From a virus, in IMG/VR virus record IMGVR_UViG_3300030329_005118, positions 1 through 26,963 of that record: DNA of 26,963 bases, one strand, 5' to 3'. Made by a program: the position numbers and the translations under genes. The notes under the pieces were generated by a model, which saw only the letters and a list, made by a program, of their open reading frames with translations, made no database searches and was not told the DNA's origin. Positions 1 to 6,956 of this stretch are shown one piece after another; the first letter of the stretch is position 1, and each line of letters begins with the position of its first letter.

Positions 1-158
1 TTGTACGTTCTGGCCACTAAGGACCCCCAATCTGCTTAAAAAGGTGTCAAATCCTCGTCATCATCCGCCTTTTTCTTGGTGGATTTCTTCGAGGATTTAG
101 GTTTAATAGGTTTAGCCCGAATCCTAACGGGCTTACCACCAACCATCTCCCACTGACC
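1..158. repeat. Left copy of terminal direct repeat (map joint)
   Basis: The first 158 bases are repeated at 26806-26963. The copies differ at position 55 (T here, C at 26860) and at positions 155-156, next to the contig end. The repeat spans the junction between the head-tail adaptor gene, whose first codons lie at 1-17, and the C-terminus of the next gene. This is the signature of a circularly permuted or closed genome assembled from a mixed population. A true packaged terminal repeat is less likely because the copies are not identical. Confidence 0.9.
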
Positions 159-506
159 CTCCTGCAATACGTAGTGGTCTACTGGACCTGCCTCCCCATT
201 AACTGTGCCTTGAGGCCAATTATGAGGGTCAGCTGCGTAATGTCGTTTAGGGCCATCTCCAGGGATAGCGCGATGCTGTTGAGACTCAGCGTGATACACG
301 ACGTCCAGTTCGGACTCTAGCACCCAAGTACTTGGGCCCTCCTGTAACGCGCTTACGCCGTCCTTGACGGCTTCGTAGCGTGGGTTAGGGACAACTGCGC
401 GCTGAGTTATCACCTCGCCGTTAATAACGCGCTCGGTGTTACCCATCACGAACCTAGTGATGTGCTCTAGCGGCATGTTCCCAGTCGTATCCTTAATGGT
501 TGGCAT
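36..506 (-). CDS. Unknown head-region protein between coat and head-tail adaptor
   Basis: A 156-residue protein of unrecognised family. It sits directly downstream of the major coat gene and upstream of the head-tail adaptor gene across the map joint, a slot often used by head decoration or connector-accessory proteins. The start is ATG at 506 with an AGGTGAGG ribosome site just upstream. The last 30 residues are low complexity: a Pro/Lys/Ser-rich basic stretch followed by an acidic DDDED run, probably disordered. The acidic run is where the two terminal copies differ, Glu here and Gly in the right copy. A decoration role is inferred from position only. Confidence 0.75.
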   Translation of the reverse strand: MPTIKDTTGNMPLEHITRFVMGNTERVINGEVITQRAVVPNPRYEAVKDGVSALQEGPSTWVLESELDVVYHAESQQHRAIPGDGPKRHYAADPHNWPQGTVNGEAGPVDHYVLQEGQWEMVGGKPVRIRAKPIKPKSSKKSTKKKADDDEDLTPF

Positions 507-535
507 AAAACCTCACCTTTCTATTAATTAAATCC

Positions 536-1366
536 TTAAGACTCGTCGGCGGTAATTTCGCCAAAAGCGGTAGGCTGAGTGGCAGCCACACCGTAAACAA
601 CCCTGGCTCTAACGCCAGTTTCGAACGCTGCGTCACGGCGGACTAGTTCAATGGTTGGCGCTTGCTGAACCGCAAGGCTGATTCCCATGCTGTGCCCATA
701 CATGTACGCGTAGTTATTCGAGCTGATGTTAACGAGGTTGTTCGAGATGTAGACGTCGAAACCAGCTGCACGACCAACAATGCCGTTAGCAATTGCGTTG
801 TCGCCCATTTCAGTTGCTCTCTGGAAGTCTGCTGACTCGAGTAATGCAGTCATGCCTTTCGGGCGGACCACTAGCCATCTGCCTTGCTGGGGCACGTTAG
901 CAGCGTTTAATTGCTCCGCCGCTGTTGTAAGCACTCCATCCCACGGGTCGGTAGTACCAACATCCCAAGCTATATCGGTTAACGTGCTGGACGTATAAAG
1001 TCCCGCCACGCCCTGGTCAATTTGGTCAGCCAAACCGTAAGCGATACGGTCTGCGAAACCATTAATTTGGTCAACACCAGTTTGCCCCTGAAGGACGTTC
1101 TTGTCATCTAAGGACACGGCGCCGTAGTAATCCTGGTTAAGGGAGATACTAACGGTGCTGGAGCTCTCAGCCGCGTAGGTAACGCTACCGCTGTAAGCGC
1201 CAGCTGTGACGTTGCCGAACTTCTGAGCGTGGATGGTGTCGCCTTGTCCTTGTACGGCGCTCTCGTAATCCCGGTTGGCCAACTGACCAAGCACCAGGCT
1301 TTTATCGAGCGTGTCTAGAAGACGTGCGGACCATACCTCTGGAATGAAATCATTAGGGTAAGCCAT
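536..1366 (-). CDS. Major capsid protein, P22 coat-like
   Basis: A 276-residue major capsid protein that would form the icosahedral shell with the HK97 fold. The N-terminus (NDFIPEVWSARLLDTLDKS) followed by a GDTIHAQKFGNV segment and Gly/Ala-rich strands resembles the P22 gp5-like coat family (family knowledge, no search run). It is shorter than P22 gp5 itself and similar to the compact coats of small siphoviruses. The start is ATG at 1366 with AGAGG about 8 bases upstream. It follows the scaffold gene and is expected to be strongly expressed. No cleavable N-terminal delta domain is seen; scaffolding is supplied by the separate upstream gene. Confidence 0.9.
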   Translation of the reverse strand: MAYPNDFIPEVWSARLLDTLDKSLVLGQLANRDYESAVQGQGDTIHAQKFGNVTAGAYSGSVTYAAESSSTVSISLNQDYYGAVSLDDKNVLQGQTGVDQINGFADRIAYGLADQIDQGVAGLYTSSTLTDIAWDVGTTDPWDGVLTTAAEQLNAANVPQQGRWLVVRPKGMTALLESADFQRATEMGDNAIANGIVGRAAGFDVYISNNLVNISSNNYAYMYGHSMGISLAVQQAPTIELVRRDAAFETGVRARVVYGVAATQPTAFGEITADES

Positions 1367-1386
1367 TTACTTGCCTCTTTCTCCGA

Positions 1387-2001
1387 CTAATCTTGTAGTC
1401 GGTGTGAATTGCGCCTCACCCAAGCAACGCGAGCAGCTGAACCCTCGGGACCAACGGCCTCGAGTGCCTTCCGGAAAGACTCCCTGTTCAATGGGCTTTG
1501 TCCATCGTCAGCAACGGAGCCACCCGGATTAGTCACGTTAATTGGTGCGGGCTTAGTGTCTGTAGGCTTTAAGAAAGGCCACTTTTCAACAACTTTGACC
1601 GGGTCAATGACGCCCTCTTCGTTCATGAAGTCAGCGCCGCTATCACCAATGAGCCTAACGGCAGCGTCAGCGTCCGCCACTTCCCCCGTCAAACGGGCTA
1701 CAGCGTTAGCCTTAACGGTCTCGGCTCTACTAGCACTAAGCTCAGCTTCGAGGCCCGTTATTTTTGCCGTGAGGCGTTCCTGCTCGGTCATTTGTTGTAG
1801 TCGTAACTCTTCCTGTGCCGCTTTTTGGTCTGATTCCAACTGCTCAGCGCGGAGCCTATGTTGTTTAGCTTCCTCGCGTAGTCGTTTAACGTAATCCAAC
1901 GGAAACGACTGCTGTTGGTCCTGGCCTTCAGTTGGAACCTGTCCAACTTCAGGCGGTGGCGCTTCGGCTGCATCCACAACCTTCGCTTTGTCTTCGCTCA
2001 T
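1387..2001 (-). CDS. Capsid scaffolding protein
   Basis: A 204-residue scaffold that would fill the procapsid and direct coat assembly. Residues from about 30 to 110 form a long charged coiled coil (LDYVKRLREEAKQHRLRAEQ, then repeated Glu/Gln/Leu heptads), flanked by Pro- and Gln-rich disordered ends, as is typical of DUF4355-type scaffolds. The chosen start is ATG at 2001, preceded by GAGAGGG with 8-base spacing. The frame is open to 2034, but that extension has no ribosome site and overlaps the upstream terminator-like hairpin. The basic C-terminal tail is the usual coat-binding end of scaffolds. Confidence 0.88.
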   Translation of the reverse strand: MSEDKAKVVDAAEAPPPEVGQVPTEGQDQQQSFPLDYVKRLREEAKQHRLRAEQLESDQKAAQEELRLQQMTEQERLTAKITGLEAELSASRAETVKANAVARLTGEVADADAAVRLIGDSGADFMNEEGVIDPVKVVEKWPFLKPTDTKPAPINVTNPGGSVADDGQSPLNRESFRKALEAVGPEGSAARVAWVRRNSHRLQD

Positions 2002-2032
2002 TGTGCACACCCTCTCGGTGCCCTCAAGCACC

Positions 2033-2061
2033 AAAATAAAAGGGGCAAAATATTAACCCCT
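2033..2061 (-). terminator. Weak intrinsic terminator-like hairpin upstream of scaffold
   Basis: On the minus strand an AGGGG/CCCCT stem with an 11-base AT-rich loop is followed by TTTATTTT. It lies between the head-morphogenesis gene and the scaffold gene inside the late operon, so it would be a partial terminator or an RNA-processing point rather than an operon end. The stem is only 5 bp. Confidence 0.4.
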
Positions 2062-2065
2062 CACC

Positions 2066-2095
2066 AGTCACGCTATTGATAGATTTAACGTGACT
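2066..2095. repeat. 7-bp perfect inverted repeat in late-operon gap
   Basis: AGTCACG (2066-2072) and CGTGACT (2089-2095) are perfect inverted copies separated by 16 bases. They sit just after the stop codon of the head-morphogenesis gene and before the terminator-like hairpin at 2033-2061. The pair could form an mRNA hairpin that protects the scaffold/coat message or tunes readthrough. Confidence 0.4.
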
Positions 2096-2101
2096 CCCTA
2101 C

Positions 2102-2740
2102 CTAATTACGTTGAAACCTCTTGAACTCAAAGTCATTAGCGGAAACCTGCCTCAAGTACTGGAGAGCGTGGCCACAATTAGCCCACTCGCCCGCCTGAGC
2201 AATACGGTCCCAGTCCCTCGGGCCGTAGCAGGCCGCGCCAGCGTTCGGACCACCAGGCAAGACGAACAACTCGTCCTCTGGCAGCGTCTGACCCTCTAGG
2301 GCGTCATGCCAATCCCTCTTCAATTTCCTCGGGAACACTCTAACCCAACGCTTCCAAGGTGTTCCTGCTTCCTCCGCCGCGTCACTCGCCGCGTCATCCT
2401 GACCGTGCCAGACGCCCAACCTGGCGCTTACGCCGCTTATGTTTTGCGCCTGTATTCGACTAACCTTCCCAGCCTTAATGCTCGTAGTGAGTTGACTACT
2501 GAAAGCCAGCGCATGCTCTCGCGCCCTAATTCTAATACTCCTCAATTGCGCACGATTAACCTCCTTAGGAAGGCCCAAGGAATGAGCATGGAACAAACGC
2601 CCTGCTCTTTGGCCCTCCAAATAAGACCGACTGAGTAACTCCTCCACCTGCCTCGTTGTTGGGTCATCCAGGGCTCTCGCCCTCGGTAGAATGCGGTTGA
2701 ACGCCCTCCGTAATAGACGCGCTAGCCTACTGAGCAGCAT
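2102..2740 (-). CDS. Minor head protein, Mu F-like head morphogenesis
   Basis: A 212-residue protein of the phage head-morphogenesis (Mu gpF/SPP1 gp7-like) group, present in a few copies at the portal and needed to assemble infectious heads. The C-terminal half carries the family-like pattern WVRVFPRKLKRDWHDALEGQ, then an FVLPGGPNAG segment, GPRDWD and NCGHALQYLR. The N-terminal 30 residues are very Arg-rich. The start overlaps the portal stop as TAATG (ATG at 2740), giving translational coupling. The protein is at the short end of the family and lacks the long N-terminal helical part of Mu F. Confidence 0.8.
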   Translation of the reverse strand: MLLSRLARLLRRAFNRILPRARALDDPTTRQVEELLSRSYLEGQRAGRLFHAHSLGLPKEVNRAQLRSIRIRAREHALAFSSQLTTSIKAGKVSRIQAQNISGVSARLGVWHGQDDAASDAAEEAGTPWKRWVRVFPRKLKRDWHDALEGQTLPEDELFVLPGGPNAGAACYGPRDWDRIAQAGEWANCGHALQYLRQVSANDFEFKRFQRN

Positions 2741-4119
2741 TATCCGCTAGTTAGGAACGTATCAGGGTCAATAATTTGACTTTGGCTACTTATCCACTCC
2801 GTAACGTCATCATCGCTCCATGTTGGGTACAAGTCCTTGACCTTGTTCACCGTGACGCTCAGAGGCACAATCCCCTCCTGAAAAAGCTTAATGGCGGTAT
2901 CAACCTCACCCAAGTAGTCCTTCTGTTTAAACGGAGTAACACTGACAGCGCCAATTTCTGTACCCGCTAGGTTAGCTAAGTCCGTAGTGACCTCGGTCAA
3001 TAACTCCGATAAGTCACGAGCGTAAGCCTGATTAGAAAGCTGGGCGCTTAAATTCGCTTCTTTCAGCGCCTCTCCGCTTGGTGTGGCCGTACCAAGAAAA
3101 CCACCGGGTAGGTTAACGTCCATCCGGACGCGCTCCGCCCTCATGGCCCTCTCTTCCCTCAATTCCTTCAGGTTGCCGGGCTCTAACCAGTCCACGGTTG
3201 CGTCCTTAGTGCCTGTCCAAACTTCCCCAGGACCAACAACCGCCCTTGATTTTGATTCACCGTCAACATCGACGCCACCCAACGCCAACAGCATTGGATA
3301 CCCAGCAAGCTCCTCAGCCAGGATGAGCCTTGCGTCCGTAGCCCAAAGAGCTTTAATGGTGGGCAGGGCTCTCTCTATCTCCCCGATAGCCAAGCCGTCT
3401 GTAGTCCAACTCCTGACCCTAAAACGAGGCCTGGAGGTGTTCTCATCAATACTGACTGGGTTTTTTTGAAGGTCAGTAGGGTCATCCAAGCCCCTCCACA
3501 GAGTCCGTTTAGAAAAACCACCCGTGGTGTCATCAGACCAGTCCCATACCTCCACAGCCCAAGAACCAGCGTCATCCATGATGATGTTGCGGCTGTCACC
3601 ATCATCAAAATCACTCCGGCTGTCTGGATTTGACGGAATGAACGAATGGGGGACCTCCTGCCAAGTGCGATAAAGCCCAATTACGTTATCCTTATTATCG
3701 TCCTGCGTGATGGGCTCGATAACGCCGCCTAATCGAGTGATGGTCTGAGTGCCTTCCTCTGTATCGTGAGCCACGCAAGCCATGATGCCGATTGAGAGGT
3801 ACGTTTCGAGTAACCTTCTGGATAAACTCCGCAAATCAATAGTGTCGAGCATCTCTCGACTGTCTTCAGTATCAACCGCGATGGTTCCTATGATACTGGG
3901 TACTTTCTTCTCCAAAATTTGGGGACCGACTGACTGGCACTGATTCAAAGCCCGATTCCAAGCCTCAGCCCTAGTGGCGTTACGAGCCGCAGGCATTAAC
4001 TCCCCACTGTTAGGCCGCCAAACACCAGCCGCAATGTCTAGCGCCTCGTCCGCCGTGTCAATACGACCACGAGCCGCCCTGAGTTGTAACTCTCGTAATT
4101 GTTCAAGTGCTATACCCAT
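2740..4119 (-). CDS. Portal protein
   Basis: A 459-residue portal that would form the dodecameric ring at the capsid vertex through which DNA is packaged and ejected. Identification rests on order (small terminase, large terminase, this gene, minor head protein, scaffold, coat), on size, and on content: an N-terminal helical region, a central segment (GYPMLLALGGVDVDG) followed by VGPGEVWTG, and a C-terminal helical region with GGFLGTATPSGEALKEANL, a stretch typical of portals. The start is ATG at 4119 with GGGGAG about 8 bases upstream. It is coupled to the next gene by a TAATG overlap. Confidence 0.88.
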   Translation of the reverse strand: MGIALEQLRELQLRAARGRIDTADEALDIAAGVWRPNSGELMPAARNATRAEAWNRALNQCQSVGPQILEKKVPSIIGTIAVDTEDSREMLDTIDLRSLSRRLLETYLSIGIMACVAHDTEEGTQTITRLGGVIEPITQDDNKDNVIGLYRTWQEVPHSFIPSNPDSRSDFDDGDSRNIIMDDAGSWAVEVWDWSDDTTGGFSKRTLWRGLDDPTDLQKNPVSIDENTSRPRFRVRSWTTDGLAIGEIERALPTIKALWATDARLILAEELAGYPMLLALGGVDVDGESKSRAVVGPGEVWTGTKDATVDWLEPGNLKELREERAMRAERVRMDVNLPGGFLGTATPSGEALKEANLSAQLSNQAYARDLSELLTEVTTDLANLAGTEIGAVSVTPFKQKDYLGEVDTAIKLFQEGIVPLSVTVNKVKDLYPTWSDDDVTEWISSQSQIIDPDTFLTSG

Positions 4120-4131
4120 AAAATAACTCCC

Positions 4132-5331
4132 CTAAAGCCCCATCGCTTGTTGTAAGGCTTGTCGACTAGTGCTCACGTTACCCTTAAGGCTGTAATGAAG
4201 TGACGCGAGAGCGTCTACGTCATCATCAGCCTCCTGCATACCTGGCTCACCTACAAAATGGCTCAAATTCTCCGCAAGCTTACCGCTCCAGGGTAGGCCA
4301 GAGGGAATTTGTACCATGCCACTATTCCAATCCGCAGCGGCCGGCTGAGAAGCGTAGAACTTACCCGTAAAATTCTTATCCCCTGACGATTTAAGGCAAT
4401 CGCTAATCTGTACTCCCACACTATTCTCTATATAAGCTTTCGTAGCAGCCTCAGTGCCTCCCAAACGCCCATACACAGGCCTTGGGAACGTAGTCAATAC
4501 TGGACTCCACTGCTCAATCTTTTGCTTCGCTGAGTAATACTTCGTAACATAAACAACTCCATTAGAACCAAGAACGCCACCTATAAAAACCGTACTATCT
4601 CCACCGTTCTCAGTGTACGCAAAATCAACGCCCGTTCCCATTTTGCGAACCCCATTTTGCTCCTCCCCTGGACTGTAAAACGTCGGAGGGCCAAACACCT
4701 GCCCTCCACTGTCAATAAAGCGTCCGTAAAGCTCTTGCTCCTTAAAGGCGCCACTGTAAGCCTGATTTAGGCTATCGATGTACTCCTTCGGTAAATGAGG
4801 ATTATCGAACGTTGAAGCCCTGAAGGTTTCGACGTCGTCCCCTTCCACTAACTCCCGAAGCCATTGCGACCGTTTGGGCGTTGTAGTAATCCACAACTGT
4901 CCGGGCGCGAGCCGTAAACGACCTAATGTAACCCGGTAAGCGTCCTCATTCATCAACCCCGCTTCGTCCAATCCCGCCCAGTTCACGTTCACTCCGCGCA
5001 GTCTCTCGGGGTTATCCGCGGACCTTAACCAAATTCTGGTGTCGTTAACTAAACGTAGGACCATCTCGCTTTTATTGAAATCCGCTATGAAGGGCCTAAA
5101 GTGCTTAGTCAAAGTCTCCACTAAAATATCGCGAACCATTGGATAAGTCGGCTCCACCAGTAACCCCAGGCTTCCCCTGGGTTGACTGAATGCCTTGATA
5201 ATTGATGCAAACGTCTTCCCACTACCCAGCCCGCCGATATAAGCACTAATCCTAGATTGAGAGTTGATAAACCCTTTTTGGGCGGGCAGTGGCTGGAATT
5301 TGAGTTCCGCCGTTCGCGTCTCTAGCGTCAT
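4132..5331 (-). CDS. terL: Terminase large subunit
   Basis: The DNA-packaging motor, with an ATPase that pumps DNA into the procapsid and a nuclease that cuts concatemers. In its 399 residues the Walker A motif GGLGSGKT is at 33-40, Walker B GLDEAG ends with Asp122-Glu123, and the coupling motif TTTP is at about 149-152. The RNase H-like nuclease has Asp236 (GVDFAYT) and a DDDVDALA cluster at 369-375. All key residues of both domains are present. The start ATG at 5331 overlaps the small-subunit stop as ATGA. The packaging mode (cos, pac or direct repeats) cannot be decided from this sequence alone. Confidence 0.95.
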   Translation of the reverse strand: MTLETRTAELKFQPLPAQKGFINSQSRISAYIGGLGSGKTFASIIKAFSQPRGSLGLLVEPTYPMVRDILVETLTKHFRPFIADFNKSEMVLRLVNDTRIWLRSADNPERLRGVNVNWAGLDEAGLMNEDAYRVTLGRLRLAPGQLWITTTPKRSQWLRELVEGDDVETFRASTFDNPHLPKEYIDSLNQAYSGAFKEQELYGRFIDSGGQVFGPPTFYSPGEEQNGVRKMGTGVDFAYTENGGDSTVFIGGVLGSNGVVYVTKYYSAKQKIEQWSPVLTTFPRPVYGRLGGTEAATKAYIENSVGVQISDCLKSSGDKNFTGKFYASQPAAADWNSGMVQIPSGLPWSGKLAENLSHFVGEPGMQEADDDVDALASLHYSLKGNVSTSRQALQQAMGL

Positions 5332-5681
5332 TCAACCATGTTGATATGAATATCAGTCCGAACGTCGCCTTGTATGGCGTGCTCTTGCCTCTCTACAAAA
5401 CCTCGACCTCTTCCTAAAGTGCGTAATGTCAGCTGTATCGCCCACGGTTGACCTTCCTCAACGGCCTCACGAAGTTTGTTCTGGGCCACGTCCAAACCGT
5501 AGTCGGCTGCCTCCTCGCGTGCCTCCCGCACTTTCGGGTGTTCTTCTAAATACCTATAAATGACCTTGCGGTCGCAGCCAAGCTGTCTAGCTGCCGCTGC
5601 TACCATGCCATTACTATTACGCAATGCATCCGCTACTTTCTTTGGCGTCATGGGCCTTGCTCTTCTTTTCTTCTCAGACAT
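5328..5681 (-). CDS. terS: Terminase small subunit
   Basis: A 117-residue DNA-recognition subunit that would bind the packaging start site and load the large subunit. Residues 10-50 form a helix-turn-helix (TPKKVADALR, then AAAARQLGCDRKVIYRYLEE), followed by a helical oligomerisation region. It is the first gene after the late promoter at 5863-5891 and is followed by the large subunit with a 4-base overlap. GGAG lies upstream of the ATG at 5681. The untranslated stretch upstream contains several inverted repeats and might hold the packaging site. Confidence 0.88.
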   Translation of the reverse strand: MSEKKRRARPMTPKKVADALRNSNGMVAAAARQLGCDRKVIYRYLEEHPKVREAREEAADYGLDVAQNKLREAVEEGQPWAIQLTLRTLGRGRGFVERQEHAIQGDVRTDIHINMVE

Positions 5682-5706
5682 CAGTCCGAACTCCTATCAT
5701 AAGAGT

Positions 5707-5738
5707 AGCCCCGCGCCTCTGCCAAGATACACGGGGCT
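5707..5738. repeat. GC-rich inverted repeat in terminase leader
   Basis: AGCCCCG (5707-5713) and CGGGGCT (5732-5738) form a perfect 7-bp stem with an 18-base loop, about 25 bases upstream of the small terminase start. On the plus strand the stem is followed by TTTT, but no plus-strand gene lies upstream. On the minus strand it would be a 5' leader hairpin. A terminase-binding site or a translation-modulating element is possible. Confidence 0.4.
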
Positions 5739-5862
5739 TTTCCAACCAGCTCACAGGGCGCAGAGGCCAGCGCTTACTTTTGAGACTCGGGCAGCGCTGA
5801 GCCTTTGGATTAACGCCCTTATACATCATAACAAAATGAGTGAATAACGTCCAACCTAAAGC

Positions 5863-5891
5863 TTAATAACACAAATCACTCGAAATGTCAA
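5863..5891 (-). promoter_or_regulatory. Sigma70-type promoter for the late (terminase-head-tail) operon
   Basis: Reading the minus strand, the -35 box TTGACA (5891-5886) is a perfect consensus, the spacer is 17 bases, and the -10 box is TATTAA (5868-5863, four of six). It fires toward the small terminase gene, 182 bases downstream. The -35 directly abuts a 13-bp perfect hairpin at 5892-5930. This is the best candidate for the start of late transcription. Confidence 0.65.
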
Positions 5892-5930
5892 TAGTGGTCC
5901 TGGGGAAAGGAAGGAAACCCAGGACCACTA
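5892..5930 (-). terminator. 13-bp perfect hairpin abutting the late promoter
   Basis: TAGTGGTCCTGGG (5892-5904) and CCCAGGACCACTA (5918-5930) are perfect inverted arms around a 13-base purine-rich loop. On the minus strand the hairpin follows the gene ending at 5956 and directly precedes the late -35 box. There is no long U tract, so it may be a terminator closing the left early transcript, an operator, or both. A smaller AATGTT/AACATT hairpin lies beside it at 5933-5950. Confidence 0.55.
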
Positions 5931-5955
5931 CTAATGTTACTACAAACATTATTCG

Positions 5956-6396
5956 TCACAAAACAACAGTTAGGGCCATCACCTTCTTAACGACACCTAA
6001 GAATAAACGAGTGGGGCGCTTGTTAAGGTTAAGCTGGTAACCAGCCTTCCCCTTTTTCTGCCATATTGGGTACGGACGCCTCAACACGCGAGGGTCCATC
6101 GTCTGGCTCTCCAAAAAGTAAGCACTCAATTCTCGACGTTCGGGCTGCGACAATTTTTCAACAACACGAATATAGTCCTGCCGAGAAAAGCGTAAAGTAT
6201 GGGCCTTTATGCCCAAAGCAACGTCCTCAGGAACGTCAACATCTATTGTTGCTGGGCTCTCGTCACTACCCTTCCCTATGCTCGTTCTAGTAGGCCTGAG
6301 CGGGTGATAGCGTTCCCATCTTGCGGCGCCGTTTGCTATGTACCACAGTTGGCTGAGCAACAACTCGGAGCGTAACCGGCGAGTGTTATTGTTCAT
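5956..6396 (-). CDS. Unknown protein, last gene of left early arm
   Basis: A 146-residue protein of unrecognised family. It is basic and mostly helical in appearance, with an N-terminal LRSELLLSQLWYIANGAARW segment, a central SRQDYIRVVEKLSQPERREL helix and a Lys/Arg-rich C-terminus. No catalytic motif is evident. It ends just before the late promoter region, where several phages keep a late-transcription activator or antiterminator. That role is a positional guess. The ribosome site before ATG 6396 is poor (AAGG one base from the start), so expression may be low or the start may differ. Confidence 0.65.
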   Translation of the reverse strand: MNNNTRRLRSELLLSQLWYIANGAARWERYHPLRPTRTSIGKGSDESPATIDVDVPEDVALGIKAHTLRFSRQDYIRVVEKLSQPERRELSAYFLESQTMDPRVLRRPYPIWQKKGKAGYQLNLNKRPTRLFLGVVKKVMALTVVL

Positions 6397-6420
6397 GCCT
6401 TGTACAACGTCTGTCCAACG

Positions 6421-6747
6421 TCATTCCCTTTTGCACAACTCCCTTAAATCCGCCTCTAGTGCTCCGTTCAGTATCTGGTCAGGGGTATATCTCAGCACCC
6501 TATAGCCATAATGAACCACAGCGGCATTATACTTCTCAATATCTGCCCTGAAGCCCTTCCCCGTTGTGTGACGGCTCTTGTGCCACGTCCCCCCTTCGAT
6601 TTCAATACCAATTTTTTCGTTGGGGATACAGTAGTCAAAGCGCCAACGTCTCTTCAGTGATTTTGCAAACATTAATTCGGCTACCCAGGCAAAATGCATG
6701 GATGATAACAATTCCTCTACATATAAACTGGCTTCGCTCTTGTTCAC
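6421..6747 (-). CDS. Vsr/DUF559-like PD-(D/E)XK endonuclease
   Basis: A 108-residue single-domain nuclease. Residues 34-58 read RRWRFDYCIPNEKIGIEIEG then GTWHK, matching the Vsr/DUF559-like core in which Asp38 and the Glu49-Ile-Glu51 pair coordinate metal. It continues with GKGFRADIEKYNAAV and GYRVLRYTPDQI, the usual C-terminal strand-helix of the fold. Phages carry such proteins next to replication genes for nicking or resolving DNA. The start is GTG at 6747 overlapping the stop of the previous gene (TAGTG), so the two are coupled. The biochemical substrate cannot be read from the sequence. Confidence 0.8.
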   Translation of the reverse strand: MNKSEASLYVEELLSSMHFAWVAELMFAKSLKRRWRFDYCIPNEKIGIEIEGGTWHKSRHTTGKGFRADIEKYNAAVVHYGYRVLRYTPDQILNGALEADLRELCKRE

Positions 6748-6956
6748 TAAACTTTATTATAACCAGGTGGCCTATCGTGAAACCCATGAAGCTCTTCCCC
6801 TGAATCAGACCGAATACTTATAGAGAAGCCCTCTCCATCAAGTATCATCGTCTGACTACTCAGCTCTATCGCCTTTGGGAAATAAGGGTGTTGGTCAACG
6901 ACGCTTTTTAGAATTTTTCTCAACTCCCTTTGTTGTTTAGTTAATTTCTTACCCAC
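6747..6956 (-). CDS. Small unknown protein between initiator and nuclease
   Basis: A 69-residue protein. The first 20 residues are a basic helix (KKLTKQQRELRKILKSVV); the rest is likely beta with a Gly/Asp-rich loop. Family not recognised. It overlaps the initiator gene by 8 bases upstream and the nuclease gene downstream at TAGTG, so all three are almost certainly translated from one message. A replication accessory role is suggested only by position. Confidence 0.7.
   Translation of the reverse strand: MGKKLTKQQRELRKILKSVVDQHPYFPKAIELSSQTMILDGEGFSISIRSDSGEELHGFHDRPPGYNKV

Noticed and set aside
1-158. True packaged direct terminal repeat
   Set aside because: The two copies differ and the repeat lies inside coding sequence of head genes, so an assembly overlap of a circular or permuted map is simpler.
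1409-1894. 161-residue plus-strand open frame
   Set aside because: Antisense shadow of the scaffold gene; no start signals.
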